Source: Cloacimonetes bacterium UBA3541 (GTDB taxonomy: Bacteria; Cloacimonadota; Cloacimonadia; Cloacimonadales; Cloacimonadaceae). From it: a DNA stretch of 64,000 nt. The position numbers and the translations under genes are program-made. Below the pieces are notes generated by a model that saw only the letters and a program-made list of their open reading frames with translations, did not search any database and was not told the DNA's origin. The DNA lies in the NCBI GenBank assembly GCA_002376725.1, contig DFOM01000059.1:1-64000 (forward strand), given 5' to 3'. Of this stretch, positions 36,756-45,284 are shown piece by piece. Numbering within the stretch: position 1 is the stretch's first letter; each line of letters begins with the position of its first letter.

Positions 36756-37189
36756 ATATCCGCTATAAACGCCTCAATTCTGATGCTGTCCCACCCCAAA
36801 AAATGAGTAGTTCCAGCTCAGGATGGGACCTTTGTGCCACCATTTCTGAACCTATAATTTTAGCACCTGGTGCCAGAGCAGCTATACCAACAGGTTTGGC
36901 TCTGGAAATACCTCCTGGTTATGAAGGTCAAATTAGACCTCGTAGTGGATTAGCTTTAGATATAGGTTTGGGAATACTGAACAGTCCTGGCACTATTGAT
37001 GCTGATTACCGAGGAGAAGTCAAAGTTATATTAATAAATTTATCCTCAGAAGCTATCACGATTAATCCCTTAATGCGCATAGCTCAATTAGTTATATGTC
37101 CGGTAATAAATGATGTTTGCTTTCAAGAAAGTGAACAATTAAATGAAAGTTTGAGGGCAGATGGAGGCTTTGGCCACACAGGGTATTAA
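36752..37189 (+). CDS. dut: dUTP diphosphatase
   Basis: A trimeric dUTPase that removes dUTP and supplies dUMP. It has the five motifs: SSSGWDLCAT (1), PRSGLALDIGLGILNSPGTI (2 and 3), DADYRGEVKVILINL (3), RIAQLVICPV (4) and the C-terminal RADGGFGHTGY (5). The 145 residues are normal. It overlaps the prenyl synthase by 4 nt. Confidence 0.95.
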   Translation: MNIRYKRLNSDAVPPQKMSSSSSGWDLCATISEPIILAPGARAAIPTGLALEIPPGYEGQIRPRSGLALDIGLGILNSPGTIDADYRGEVKVILINLSSEAITINPLMRIAQLVICPVINDVCFQESEQLNESLRADGGFGHTGY

Positions 37190-37200
37190 AAAGGCTGTAA

Positions 37201-38103
37201 ATGAAAATAGAAGAAAAGATTATAAAACTTAAAAAAGAAAAAAATGCGATTATTTTAGCTCATAACTATCAAATCGTACCAATTCAAGACCTGGCTGATT
37301 TTCGGGGTGATTCCTTACAACTTTCCATTCAAGCAAAAAATAGTCAGGCTCCATTGATTGTTTTTTGCGGTGTCCGCTTTATGGCTGAAACCGCAGCTAT
37401 CCTCAATCCTGAAGCAAAGGTCATTCTTCCTGCAGAAGATGCTGGTTGTCCTTTAGCTGATATGATAAATGCTGAACAACTACGACAATTTAAGGCTCTT
37501 CATCCTGAAGCCAAAGTAGTTTGTTATATTAATTCCAGTGCTGAAGTAAAAGCAGAAAGCGATATCTGTTGCACTTCCGCTAACGCAGTTCAGATAATCA
37601 ATTCTTTCCCAGAAAATGAAACTATTCTTTTTGTTCCGGATAAAAACTTAGGTAGCTGGGCAGCTAAACAAAGCAGTAGAAATGTTATTGTCTGGAATGG
37701 TTATTGTCCTGTTCATCAATGGGGTTTCACTCGCAGAGCCTATGACCGTTTAAAAAACCAGTATCCAGATTATAAGATGATTGCCCATCCGGAATGTGAT
37801 GAAGATATTATTGCGGTTGCAGATGAAGTTCTTTCAACCAGCGGAATGGAAAAATATATTAAAGCTCACGACAAATTGATTATTGCTACCGATTCATCTT
37901 TTTCCGATTATATGCAACATCTCTATCCAGAGAAAAAGCTCGTTTCTCTAAATACTAGAGCCTACTGTAATAATATGAGAAAAATTACTCTTAAGAATGT
38001 ACTCAGATCTCTGGAAGAGGAAAACTACTTAGTACAAGTACCAGCAGAAACTACTAAAAAAGCCTTGTCCGCATTAAACAAAATGCTGGAGATATCTCAC
38101 TGA
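37201..38103 (+). CDS. nadA: quinolinate synthase
   Basis: NadA condenses iminoaspartate with dihydroxyacetone phosphate to form quinolinate for NAD synthesis, using a 4Fe-4S cluster. The family segments are AHNYQIVPIQDLADFRGDS, VFCGVRFMAETAA (Cys about 56), DICCTSANAVQI, NGYCPVHQWGF and AHPECDEDI. The 300 residues are typical of the short NadA type. nadB and nadC are not seen in the window. The stop overlaps the apparent CTG start of the next gene. Confidence 0.94.
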   Translation: MKIEEKIIKLKKEKNAIILAHNYQIVPIQDLADFRGDSLQLSIQAKNSQAPLIVFCGVRFMAETAAILNPEAKVILPAEDAGCPLADMINAEQLRQFKALHPEAKVVCYINSSAEVKAESDICCTSANAVQIINSFPENETILFVPDKNLGSWAAKQSSRNVIVWNGYCPVHQWGFTRRAYDRLKNQYPDYKMIAHPECDEDIIAVADEVLSTSGMEKYIKAHDKLIIATDSSFSDYMQHLYPEKKLVSLNTRAYCNNMRKITLKNVLRSLEEENYLVQVPAETTKKALSALNKMLEISH

Positions 38104-38729
38104 AAAATTGCACTGCCGTTATCCTTGATGAACAGGGAACTTACATCTATCAAGATAGAGAAGCTCAAGCTATATCTAATGCTGCTATCTGTTTGACAAA
38201 TACGGCTTTAAGTCTTTTTGCTGACTGCCCTCCTCAACAAGTTTTAGACCTAGGAACAGGTTGTGGTATTATTGCTATCTCTCTAGCAATGGCAAGACCT
38301 ACCTGGAAGATAATGGGGCTGGATATACAGCCTCATCTTATAGAGCTGGCAAAATATAATGCTGAACTCTGTAGTCTGAAAACCGAATTTCAAGTTGCCG
38401 ACCTTTGCACTTTTACCGCTGAAACTCCCTATACTCTAATTCTCTCCAATCCTCCCTGGCAACCATTAGGAAGAGGGAAAATTAGCCCTTATCCGGCAAA
38501 ATATATCAGTCGTTTTGAAGTTATGTGTTCTATGACAGATATTTTATCTTTTCTAAAAAGAAATCTTGCTATTGAAGGAGATGCTTTACTGCTATATCCA
38601 GCTTTTAGAATTCCAGAACTACAAGCTTTGATTTCCAAGAGTTCACTTGACATAATGGACCTCATTGAGTGTGCTGGTTTTAGGAATCACTTTATTTGCC
38701 ATATTCATTATAAAGGACACAAAAAATGA
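38100..38729 (+). CDS. TrmN6/HemK-like SAM-dependent methyltransferase (apparent CTG start)
   Basis: A class I methyltransferase. SAM motif I is VLDLGTGCGIIAISLA, motif II is IMGLDIQPHLIELA, and motif IV is SNPPW, the form seen in N6-adenine and PrmC/TrmN enzymes. The nearest standard start is a TTG at 38193, only 12 codons before motif I. The frame upstream still reads as protein (AVILDEQGTYIYQDREAQAI). It runs back to CTG at 38100, which overlaps the nadA stop as CTGA and has GGAG 8 nt upstream. I therefore infer a CTG start and 209 residues. The substrate is uncertain; tRNA or a small protein is possible. Confidence 0.7.
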   Translation: MKNCTAVILDEQGTYIYQDREAQAISNAAICLTNTALSLFADCPPQQVLDLGTGCGIIAISLAMARPTWKIMGLDIQPHLIELAKYNAELCSLKTEFQVADLCTFTAETPYTLILSNPPWQPLGRGKISPYPAKYISRFEVMCSMTDILSFLKRNLAIEGDALLLYPAFRIPELQALISKSSLDIMDLIECAGFRNHFICHIHYKGHKK

Positions 38730-39574
38730 ACCGGAGCTTTTTCTTGATCCTCGTCTTAATAACTCTTGTCTTAATAGGTTGGAGTTATGTTCATTATCAA
38801 TATTTAGAAAGTAGAGAATTTCGCTTGAATCATCTCTCTGAAATACCTATCTTTGTTTATATGGACGATCTTAACCATCTGGAACAATTAGCTAGAGAGC
38901 TTTTAGAGACCATACCTGAAATTGATTCTTTATTCTTGGAATCTGGACTGCAAGCTGCTCAGGAAATGCTTTCTAACTATCCAGAGCTGGGAATTGAACC
39001 AAACACTTTAACTGAATACCAATTTCCCAATATTTTGTCTATAACCTTCAAGCCCGAGCTTTCTTCTTTTTCTGCTCGAGAGTTGACATTGCAGTTTTTC
39101 CACGATAATAATGTTCCTTCCAAAGATATAGATGACCAGGGTCCAGCCTGGGCTTTAGCTAAAAAGGAATTAGATTTTTTGAATTCTCGCTGGAGTCAAA
39201 CCACCTTTTTTATTGCCATAACTGTATTTTTAATGATTGTTTTTGCCAGACTTTATCTTTATCTACGGGAAGCTATTTATCGTCAGGGTAAATCTCAAAC
39301 TCTATTAGAGAAAGTGCGAGCCAGTGAAATAAATCGTTTACATAATGCCCTTCTTTTAATTTTACCCATTCTCATAAATATAGCTCTATATTACATTTTA
39401 ATTGCCTTAGACAAGTTTTCTCCTTTAATTAACTGGAGTTTTTTCCTCGTTCAATTGATAACTCTAGTTGCTGCTGTAATAACGGCTATACTTATCAATA
39501 AACTATCTTCCCCGAGCAAGGAAAGTTCTAAAATAACCGTGGCAGTTCCTCTTGATTCAAGGATTGATGAGTAA
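38726..39574 (+). CDS. FtsX-like membrane protein
   Basis: A 282-residue protein with an N-terminal helix (about 5-24), a soluble domain of about 135 residues and three C-terminal helices (about 160-178, 208-228, 237-260). This is the topology of FtsX. The soluble part starts EIPIFVYMDDLNHLEQLA and includes QFPNILSITFKPELSS, which follow the first strand and the 'NPLPxS' region of FtsX extracellular domains loosely. No FtsE ATPase is adjacent. Family assignment is tentative. Confidence 0.35.
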   Translation: MNRSFFLILVLITLVLIGWSYVHYQYLESREFRLNHLSEIPIFVYMDDLNHLEQLARELLETIPEIDSLFLESGLQAAQEMLSNYPELGIEPNTLTEYQFPNILSITFKPELSSFSARELTLQFFHDNNVPSKDIDDQGPAWALAKKELDFLNSRWSQTTFFIAITVFLMIVFARLYLYLREAIYRQGKSQTLLEKVRASEINRLHNALLLILPILINIALYYILIALDKFSPLINWSFFLVQLITLVAAVITAILINKLSSPSKESSKITVAVPLDSRIDE

Positions 39575-40136
39575 AATTCCCAATCTTCTTACCTGTATAA
39601 GGTTAGCTCTGGTTCCTGTCTTTATAATATTAATCTTTTTTTGTCAGAGTGAAAATCATATTATCTGGGCTTTCTTTGTCTTTATTATTGCTACAATTAC
39701 GGATTTTTTGGATGGCTATCTGGCTCGGAAATGGAAAGTGATTTCCGATTTTGGTAAGATTGCTGACCCCTTAGCGGATAAACTTATTGTCCTCTCTGCT
39801 CTTGCAGCTCTAACCTTTCTACCACCTTATAAATTATTTGTCCTTATCTTTATTGTAATAGCCCTCCGTGAAATAGTTATAACCATTATGCGTGAAATAC
39901 TTAAAAAGCAGGGAATTGTAATGCCTGCAGATAAACTGGGTAAATGGAAAACATCGCTTCAAATGATAGGTATTATTCTTGCCCTATTCTTATGGGCTTG
40001 GTTCCCTGAAATTGCCTTAAAATCTACAACTCGGCTTATTGCTAATATCTGGTTTTCTCTAGTTGCCTTGCTTACTGTTTATAGTGGATTAAATTATCTA
40101 AAGCTTTTACCAAAACTTCTTAAAAAAGGAGAATAA
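39567..40136 (+). CDS. pgsA: CDP-diacylglycerol-glycerol-3-phosphate 3-phosphatidyltransferase
   Basis: PgsA makes phosphatidylglycerol phosphate in the inner membrane. The CDP-alcohol phosphatidyltransferase motif D-G-x2-A-R-x8-G-x3-D-x3-D is seen in DFLDGYLARKWKVISDFG and KIADPLADK. It opens MSKIPNLLTCIRLALVPVF, the usual PgsA start. The ATG at 39567 has AAGGA upstream and overlaps the preceding stop by 8 nt; a TTG five codons earlier is less likely. Confidence 0.92.
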   Translation: MSKIPNLLTCIRLALVPVFIILIFFCQSENHIIWAFFVFIIATITDFLDGYLARKWKVISDFGKIADPLADKLIVLSALAALTFLPPYKLFVLIFIVIALREIVITIMREILKKQGIVMPADKLGKWKTSLQMIGIILALFLWAWFPEIALKSTTRLIANIWFSLVALLTVYSGLNYLKLLPKLLKKGE

Positions 40137-40138
40137 CA

Positions 40139-41227
40139 ATGAAAAAATGCTTTTATCTAACGCTTATCCTGATTTTGGTCTCCCTAGTTGCCTGCAAAAA
40201 ACAGGAAACAACGAAGGAGCCTCCTAAAAATTTCTATACTAAGTATCAAAATTTAGTTGATCTCTCCAAACCTCTTGCCTTTGGAGATGATAATGTTATC
40301 TATATCTTTGCTGAAGATAATAATCTTAAAAGTGTAGAAAGTAGTTTGAATGCATCTCTCACTCGCACTATTCAGATTATAATTGATGAGCCCTATTTTA
40401 CTACTGAATTTAAAGACGGTTCTGAAATAAATGACTTTACTAACTATAAGAATCTTATATATTGTGGAACTTTAGATGGTAAAGATAGGGTCTCAACTTT
40501 TATAACCTCAACATTAGCTCCGAGTTATATTGATTTGGTGCGTAAAAACGGTTCAGAAATGTTTGTAGTAAATAACTTCTATGTGCGAGACCAGCTTATT
40601 ATCTATTTAATAGCCAAAGATGCAACTTCTCTTAAAAATCTGGTAAAAGAGCGAAACGAACAAATCTTTAACTATTATCTGGATCGCTATAAACAGCGTC
40701 TTGCCTATCAAGTTTATTTTAATGAAGTTATTGCTGATGATTACTTTGCCGATTTGCCCTTCACTATTAAGATACCGGTGCTTTATATGGTTTTTAAAGA
40801 GGATAAACCAGGTCATTTCTTGTCCTTTATTTATCAACCTGCCAATCCTAACTCAAATCTTCCTGATAAATATGTATCCGTTTATTATGAATCTATGCCT
40901 GAAAACCAAATCTCCGAAGATTGGATTTATCGCACCCGTCAGATGTTAGGTAAAAAATACTTAGATGGCGATGAAATCTACGATAAAAAATACACTACCG
41001 AAAAAGTTAAGATAGCAGAATATGATGGCTTAAAGATGTATGGGCACTGGATTAACAAGAAACTATCCGGAGGAGTAGGTGGAGCTTTCCAGAGCTTTGC
41101 TTTTTGGGATGCAAAAACAAAAACTGCCTACTTGGTTGATAATATCATCTATGCGCCAAATATTACCTATAAACTTCCCTATCTTCTTGAACTGGAAATG
41201 GTATCTCAATCTATCACTATTAAATGA
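40139..41227 (+). CDS. lipoprotein, DUF4837-like
   Basis: A 362-residue lipoprotein with lipobox SLVAC-K (Cys about 19). The mature part begins with a small alpha/beta domain (FGDDNVIYIFAEDNN, followed by TIQIIIDEPYF). It has a second such domain near the middle, and ends in a beta-rich stretch. This matches the general design of DUF4837 (PF16125) lipoproteins of Bacteroidetes-like bacteria, of unknown function. It overlaps the TPR gene by 4 nt. Confidence 0.5.
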   Translation: MKKCFYLTLILILVSLVACKKQETTKEPPKNFYTKYQNLVDLSKPLAFGDDNVIYIFAEDNNLKSVESSLNASLTRTIQIIIDEPYFTTEFKDGSEINDFTNYKNLIYCGTLDGKDRVSTFITSTLAPSYIDLVRKNGSEMFVVNNFYVRDQLIIYLIAKDATSLKNLVKERNEQIFNYYLDRYKQRLAYQVYFNEVIADDYFADLPFTIKIPVLYMVFKEDKPGHFLSFIYQPANPNSNLPDKYVSVYYESMPENQISEDWIYRTRQMLGKKYLDGDEIYDKKYTTEKVKIAEYDGLKMYGHWINKKLSGGVGGAFQSFAFWDAKTKTAYLVDNIIYAPNITYKLPYLLELEMVSQSITIK

Positions 41228-42954
41228 AATCCCCTTCTAAACATATACTACTTTTATGTATCTTCTTGCTGGCACTATCTTCTGGTGCCAGCAAGCATAA
41301 TGATGAGGTTTCTTCAAATATAACATCAAATTATCGTGCCTTTTGGTCCTATACCTTAGCTTCCTATTACTATTTTGATGGGGACTATGTCTCTGCTAAT
41401 AAATTTTTCAAGCAATCTTTAAAATATGAACCGCAATCTACTACTATCAGAAAACAATTTCTCTTAAATTCCTTTGAACTTTATCAAAATAAAGGCATAT
41501 CAGCAAAAAAACTCCAGAAACTAATAGATGATTATAGGAAACATACTCCTTTAGATGAAGATTTACTCTATGCAGCATATAACTTTTACGGACAGAAAAA
41601 AAATGAAGCGGAACTTTTAAAGATAATTGATGAATTACAGAACAGGTATCCTTCTCCGCGTGCTTACATTCAGAGTTTTCTTTTTGAACTGCAATACCAT
41701 AAAAAAGTTTCCCCTGAATATCTTACTCAAGCACAAGAACTGGCTGGTAATAACCCTAGCTATTACCCCCTATTGATTAGACTCTGGTCATTTTTCAATC
41801 CTGAAATGGAAAAACAGTCTATACTGCGCTATTATGAACTGGATAAAGGAGATCAAGCAAACTCCTTTCTGGCAGAATATATTGTTCGTAACCTTGATCT
41901 TGAACTTGCTCATCAGTATCTTTCTTCTCTAAATTATCCTGAAGATAAAGATTATATGCTCTATTTTGCCTCTGCTCAATGGTCTGAACAACCTAATCCA
42001 CTTTTACCTGATTTAGCAGATTATTTTCTTAAAACTTCAGATTTAGAACTCATTTCAGAACTTGCTCTTTCTGCTCTAACTCAACATCGCTGGGATTTAT
42101 TTCCTGAAATTGAAGCAGCAGTTGAATCTTCTTATGCACCAGAGGAAGAAAAACAATCTTTGTATTCTCTCTTGATTGCTTATGCTATCTATCTTTCTAA
42201 AGATATACCCTTATCCCCTATTCTGAACAAACTCACTGAACTTAAATACTTTGATGCCATTTTTATTTATTATAGCTGCGCAGTTAACCAAAAAATAGAC
42301 CCAGAGGTCAAACTTCCTGCTGCTAAAGATTATGAGCATTTCATCAACGAGATTAAAAAGCGCTTACCAGATGAACCTCCAGCTCGTTATCTGCAAGTAA
42401 TTGCTTCTCCAGAGGTAGAGAATTCCGAACCTCTGGTTTTAGATAGTAAATATGAACTGGCTCTCTGGCTTCGGGAAAATCATACCCTCTGTCCTGAAGA
42501 TTATGAAGTTATTATTTATTATTGTCACCTAAAAAAGAATTTTTCCGAAGAACGAAACTTTCTTGAAGAAGCCATAACTAATTGTCCTGACTATCCATCT
42601 TTCTATAATGACCTTGGCTATTCTATGCTTATTAATGGAGAAAACTCTGAACAAGCTGCATCTTTGATTCGTAAAGCTCTCACTTATGAACCTGAAAATC
42701 CCTTTTTTCTGGATAGCCTTGCCTGGTATTATTATCTAAATGGAAATTATTCCGAAGCTTTAAATCTTATGTCCATCCCTCAGAAAATGGAAAATATGCC
42801 TGCCGAAATTGCCTGGCATATGGGAGCAATTCATCTGGCTTTAAAGAACTATAAAGATGCTCAAACCTGGCTGCAAAAATGCCTCACTATAGATAACGAC
42901 CCTGAATCTGAAGAATTAGCTGAAAAAGCCCTGAAACAAATACCCAAAAAATAA
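41224..42954 (+). CDS. secreted tetratricopeptide-repeat protein
   Basis: A 576-residue exported protein with a signal peptide of about 20 residues. TPR-like helices occur near the N-terminus (ASYYYFDGDYVSANKFFKQS, LKYEPQSTTIRKQF) and clearly near the C-terminus (PSFYNDLGYSMLINGENS, ALTYEPENPFFLDSLAWYY, MGAIHLALKNYKDAQTWL). The middle is helical but diverged. Such proteins usually scaffold periplasmic or outer-membrane complexes. It is the last gene of the plus-strand run. Confidence 0.75.
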   Translation: MKSPSKHILLLCIFLLALSSGASKHNDEVSSNITSNYRAFWSYTLASYYYFDGDYVSANKFFKQSLKYEPQSTTIRKQFLLNSFELYQNKGISAKKLQKLIDDYRKHTPLDEDLLYAAYNFYGQKKNEAELLKIIDELQNRYPSPRAYIQSFLFELQYHKKVSPEYLTQAQELAGNNPSYYPLLIRLWSFFNPEMEKQSILRYYELDKGDQANSFLAEYIVRNLDLELAHQYLSSLNYPEDKDYMLYFASAQWSEQPNPLLPDLADYFLKTSDLELISELALSALTQHRWDLFPEIEAAVESSYAPEEEKQSLYSLLIAYAIYLSKDIPLSPILNKLTELKYFDAIFIYYSCAVNQKIDPEVKLPAAKDYEHFINEIKKRLPDEPPARYLQVIASPEVENSEPLVLDSKYELALWLRENHTLCPEDYEVIIYYCHLKKNFSEERNFLEEAITNCPDYPSFYNDLGYSMLINGENSEQAASLIRKALTYEPENPFFLDSLAWYYYLNGNYSEALNLMSIPQKMENMPAEIAWHMGAIHLALKNYKDAQTWLQKCLTIDNDPESEELAEKALKQIPKK

Positions 42955-43058
42955 ATCATATCATTTATCACTAGAACTTAACATAGACCTTTCCACTACT
43001 ATCCGAAATAATAATCTTTCCTTTTTATCTCTATTCTCCGAAAAATAGCATTATTCTA

Positions 43059-43085
43059 TTGACAAATATAAGAACTATCTAATTT
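43059..43085 (+). promoter_or_regulatory. possible promoter for tRNA-Asn
   Basis: TTGACA (43059-43064) and TAATTT (43080-43085) are 15 bp apart, a little short, and end 16 nt before the tRNA. The -35 match is exact and the -10 is weak. Confidence 0.3.
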
Positions 43086-43101
43086 TGTTTTTGAAATGTG
43101 T

Positions 43102-43176
43102 TCCGGAATAGCTCAACGGTAGAGCAGGTGGCTGTTAACCACTTGGTTGGGGGTTCGAATCCCTCTTCCGGAGCCA
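43102..43176 (+). tRNA. tRNA-Asn (anticodon GTT)
   Basis: Acceptor TCCGGAA/TTCCGGA, D arm GCTC/GAGC, anticodon stem GGTGG/CCACT (one mismatch-tolerant end pair) with loop CTGTTAA, T-loop TTCGAAT, discriminator G and encoded CCA. It marks the left side of the defence island, with both transcribed rightwards. Confidence 0.95.
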
Positions 43177-43685
43177 TTTTTTTGTAATTTTCACCTACAG
43201 CATTCACGATTTAATAATACTATAAATACAAAGAATTAGAAAAAACTATCAGACCTTCATAATAACTTATCATCGTTTCCATATTTAAAAAAACCTCAAT
43301 ATTAGATTTGATATTCTGAAAAATAATCTGAAAGATTTTTGTTTGAGTAATAAATATCTGCTACTAATTATCCTTAGTCGCCAATTGTTTTTTGGGGGGT
43401 CCTAATCTCATCCATTTTATTTAAATTCAGGTTTGACAATCCCTTTTTTTAGCTACTTCATATTCTCTTTCATTTTTTTGGGGTAAAATTATAACAAATT
43501 AGATAGACAGTATCTTCTGTTTTGTTGTCCCACTTCCATCCATTTTTAACCTTAAATATATCACCATCTATACTGCACTTAATGTAAATTCTTAATTAGC
43601 TCTGAATGAATATAAATAAAACTTGACTTTTCCCCTAAATTTTTTTTGTATATATAACATAAAATATAATATGGAAGTTCTATAA

Positions 43686-43814
43686 AGACGTGATGCTACG
43701 AAAAATAAGAATGTACCAAATTTAATAAAGGAAATTAGGAATAAACATATCTTTACATATGAACAATACGCACAGTTGATAGCAGTGACATTATCAACGA
43801 TAAAAGCTATGTGA
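43686..43814 (+). pseudogene. relic of an HTH-type protein C-terminus
   Basis: Within the 889-bp gap after tRNA-Asn, this frame reads protein-like: KNVPNLIKEIRNKHIFTYEQ and then YAQLIAVTLSTIKAM before a TGA. The second half resembles a helix-turn-helix (EQYAQLIAVTLSTIKAM, compare 'eefAelLGVSlsTvk'). There is no start codon and a stop lies just upstream. It may be the remnant of a regulator or antitoxin. I see nothing else in 43177-44065 apart from AT-rich DNA. Confidence 0.3.
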
Positions 43815-44065
43815 AAGGTACTCAGATTCCTCACCCCTTGTATTTCAGAAACTTTTTGAAATGTAAGAGGAAGGAGGGATTGAAAAACTCATAATATAAC
43901 TTATTATGAATTTATGAATTCTACAATAGTTGGACTGGAAATTAAAATTCCAAATTACTGGAGCGTTAATTTATCAGAAAAAGAAAGCTTTAATATAATG
44001 CCATTTATTGGAATAATGCTTCTCATTCATAAACTTAATAAAAACTCAGAAAAAAGAGGAATGAT

Positions 44066-45199
44066 ATGCAAATAGAAAAAAATAAATACCAGGATTTTTT
44101 GATGCAAGTTAAAACCAGAATTCAAACATCTCAGGTGCGAGCTATTTTATCTGTAAATGCAGAGTTAATCTATCTTTACTGGGATATTGGACGAATGATA
44201 GATAAAAAACAAAAAGAGGAAGGGTGGGGTGCGGCTGTTATTCCGAATCTATCAAAAGATATTAGAAATGAATTGCCTGAGGTTAAGGGGTTTTCTGAAA
44301 GAAATATTGGTAGAATGATAGCATTTTTCAGGGAATATCCATGCTTAGACCAATTTTTGCCACAGCCTGTGGCAAAATTAGAAGAGAGAAACCATGCTCC
44401 AAAAATGCCACAAGCTGTGGCAAAAATGGCTGCAAAAACTATTATTGAAAAAATATACCCTATTATAACAAACATTCCCTGGGGACACAATATCATCCTT
44501 ATGGAGAAGGTCAAGGATATGACTTCTCGCTTATGGTATATGCAAAAAACTATAGAAAATGGCTGGAGTCGTAATATGCTTCGTTCAATGATTGAAGGTA
44601 ATGCTCATCAGCGGGAAGGCAAGGCGGTGACCAATTTTGATCTGCGTCTTCCATCTCCACAATCGGATTTAGCAAAACAATCTTTAAAAGACCCTTATAT
44701 TTTTGATTTTCTCACTTTAGAGGAACCTTTTAGAGAGCGGGAATTAGAAGTTAGCCTTGTTCAACATTTAGAAAAATTTTTATTGGAATTAGGGCAGGGA
44801 TTTTCATTTGTAGGACGGCAATATCATCTCAATGTTGGAGAAAATGATTTTTACATTGATCTTTTATTCTATCATCTTCGTTTAAGGTGTTTTATTGTAA
44901 TTGAAATAAAAAAGGGAGAATTTAAGCCTGAATATGCAGGGAAAATTAACTTTTATTGTAATGTGGTTGATGATGTTCTAAAACACGAAACAGACAATCA
45001 AACCATAGGTTTGATCTTATGCCAAGATAAAAATACAGTTGTGGCAGAGTATGCATTGCGTGGATTCAACAAACCAATAGGTGTTTCTAAATATGAATTA
45101 ACACGTGCATTACCAGAGAGCTTAAAATCTTCATTGCCAACAGTAGAAGAAATTGAAGAGGAATTAAAGAATGAAAAAACAAGCAAGAAAGTTGAATGA
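44066..45199 (+). CDS. DUF1016 (YhcG-type) PD-(D/E)XK nuclease, copy 1
   Basis: A 377-residue protein with the DUF1016 N-terminal helical domain (ELIYLYWDIGRMIDKKQKEE, GFSERNIGRMIAFFREYP) and a C-terminal nuclease domain (about 225-345). The nuclease core is FYIDLLFYHLRLRCFIVIEIKKG, giving D and E-x-K. Such proteins are common beside type I restriction genes and in defence islands; their targets are not well known. The linker at about residues 97-120 holds two octapeptides (LPQPVAKL, MPQAVAKM), each encoded by a DNA hairpin. AGAGGAATG precedes the ATG. It heads the first island operon. Confidence 0.85.
   Translation: MQIEKNKYQDFLMQVKTRIQTSQVRAILSVNAELIYLYWDIGRMIDKKQKEEGWGAAVIPNLSKDIRNELPEVKGFSERNIGRMIAFFREYPCLDQFLPQPVAKLEERNHAPKMPQAVAKMAAKTIIEKIYPIITNIPWGHNIILMEKVKDMTSRLWYMQKTIENGWSRNMLRSMIEGNAHQREGKAVTNFDLRLPSPQSDLAKQSLKDPYIFDFLTLEEPFRERELEVSLVQHLEKFLLELGQGFSFVGRQYHLNVGENDFYIDLLFYHLRLRCFIVIEIKKGEFKPEYAGKINFYCNVVDDVLKHETDNQTIGLILCQDKNTVVAEYALRGFNKPIGVSKYELTRALPESLKSSLPTVEEIEEELKNEKTSKKVE
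44355..44422 (+). repeat. two in-frame DNA hairpins inside DUF1016 gene 1
   Basis: TTTTGCCACA (44355-44364) pairs with TGTGGCAAAA (44368-44377) around a 3-nt loop. TGCCACA (44406-44412) pairs with TGTGGCA (44416-44422), also around 3 nt. Each lies in one 24-nt unit encoding x-P-Q-x-V-A-K-x. Confidence 0.85.
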
Positions 45200-45284
45200 G
45201 GAATTGCAGGTGCCTAATATAAAAGCAAAAGAGTTAGAAGAACAAATATCAGAAAATTTAGCAAAGATTATGGGGAAAAAATGA
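45171..45284 (+). CDS. 37-residue ORF between nuclease and methyltransferase
   Basis: This small frame starts with ATG inside the end of the DUF1016 gene and ends with a TGA overlapping the ATG of the methyltransferase. It reads MKKQARKLNEELQVPNIKAK and continues ELEEQISENLAKIMGKK, a basic, helical peptide. The chain of overlaps suggests it is at least translated to couple the two genes. It matches no family I know. It could be only a coupling ORF. Confidence 0.45.
   Translation: MKKQARKLNEELQVPNIKAKELEEQISENLAKIMGKK

Noticed and set aside
43592..43834. 80-codon minus-strand frame in the gap before the island
   Set aside because: Low-complexity Phe/Tyr-rich composition, no ribosome site, and antisense to the more protein-like HTH relic.
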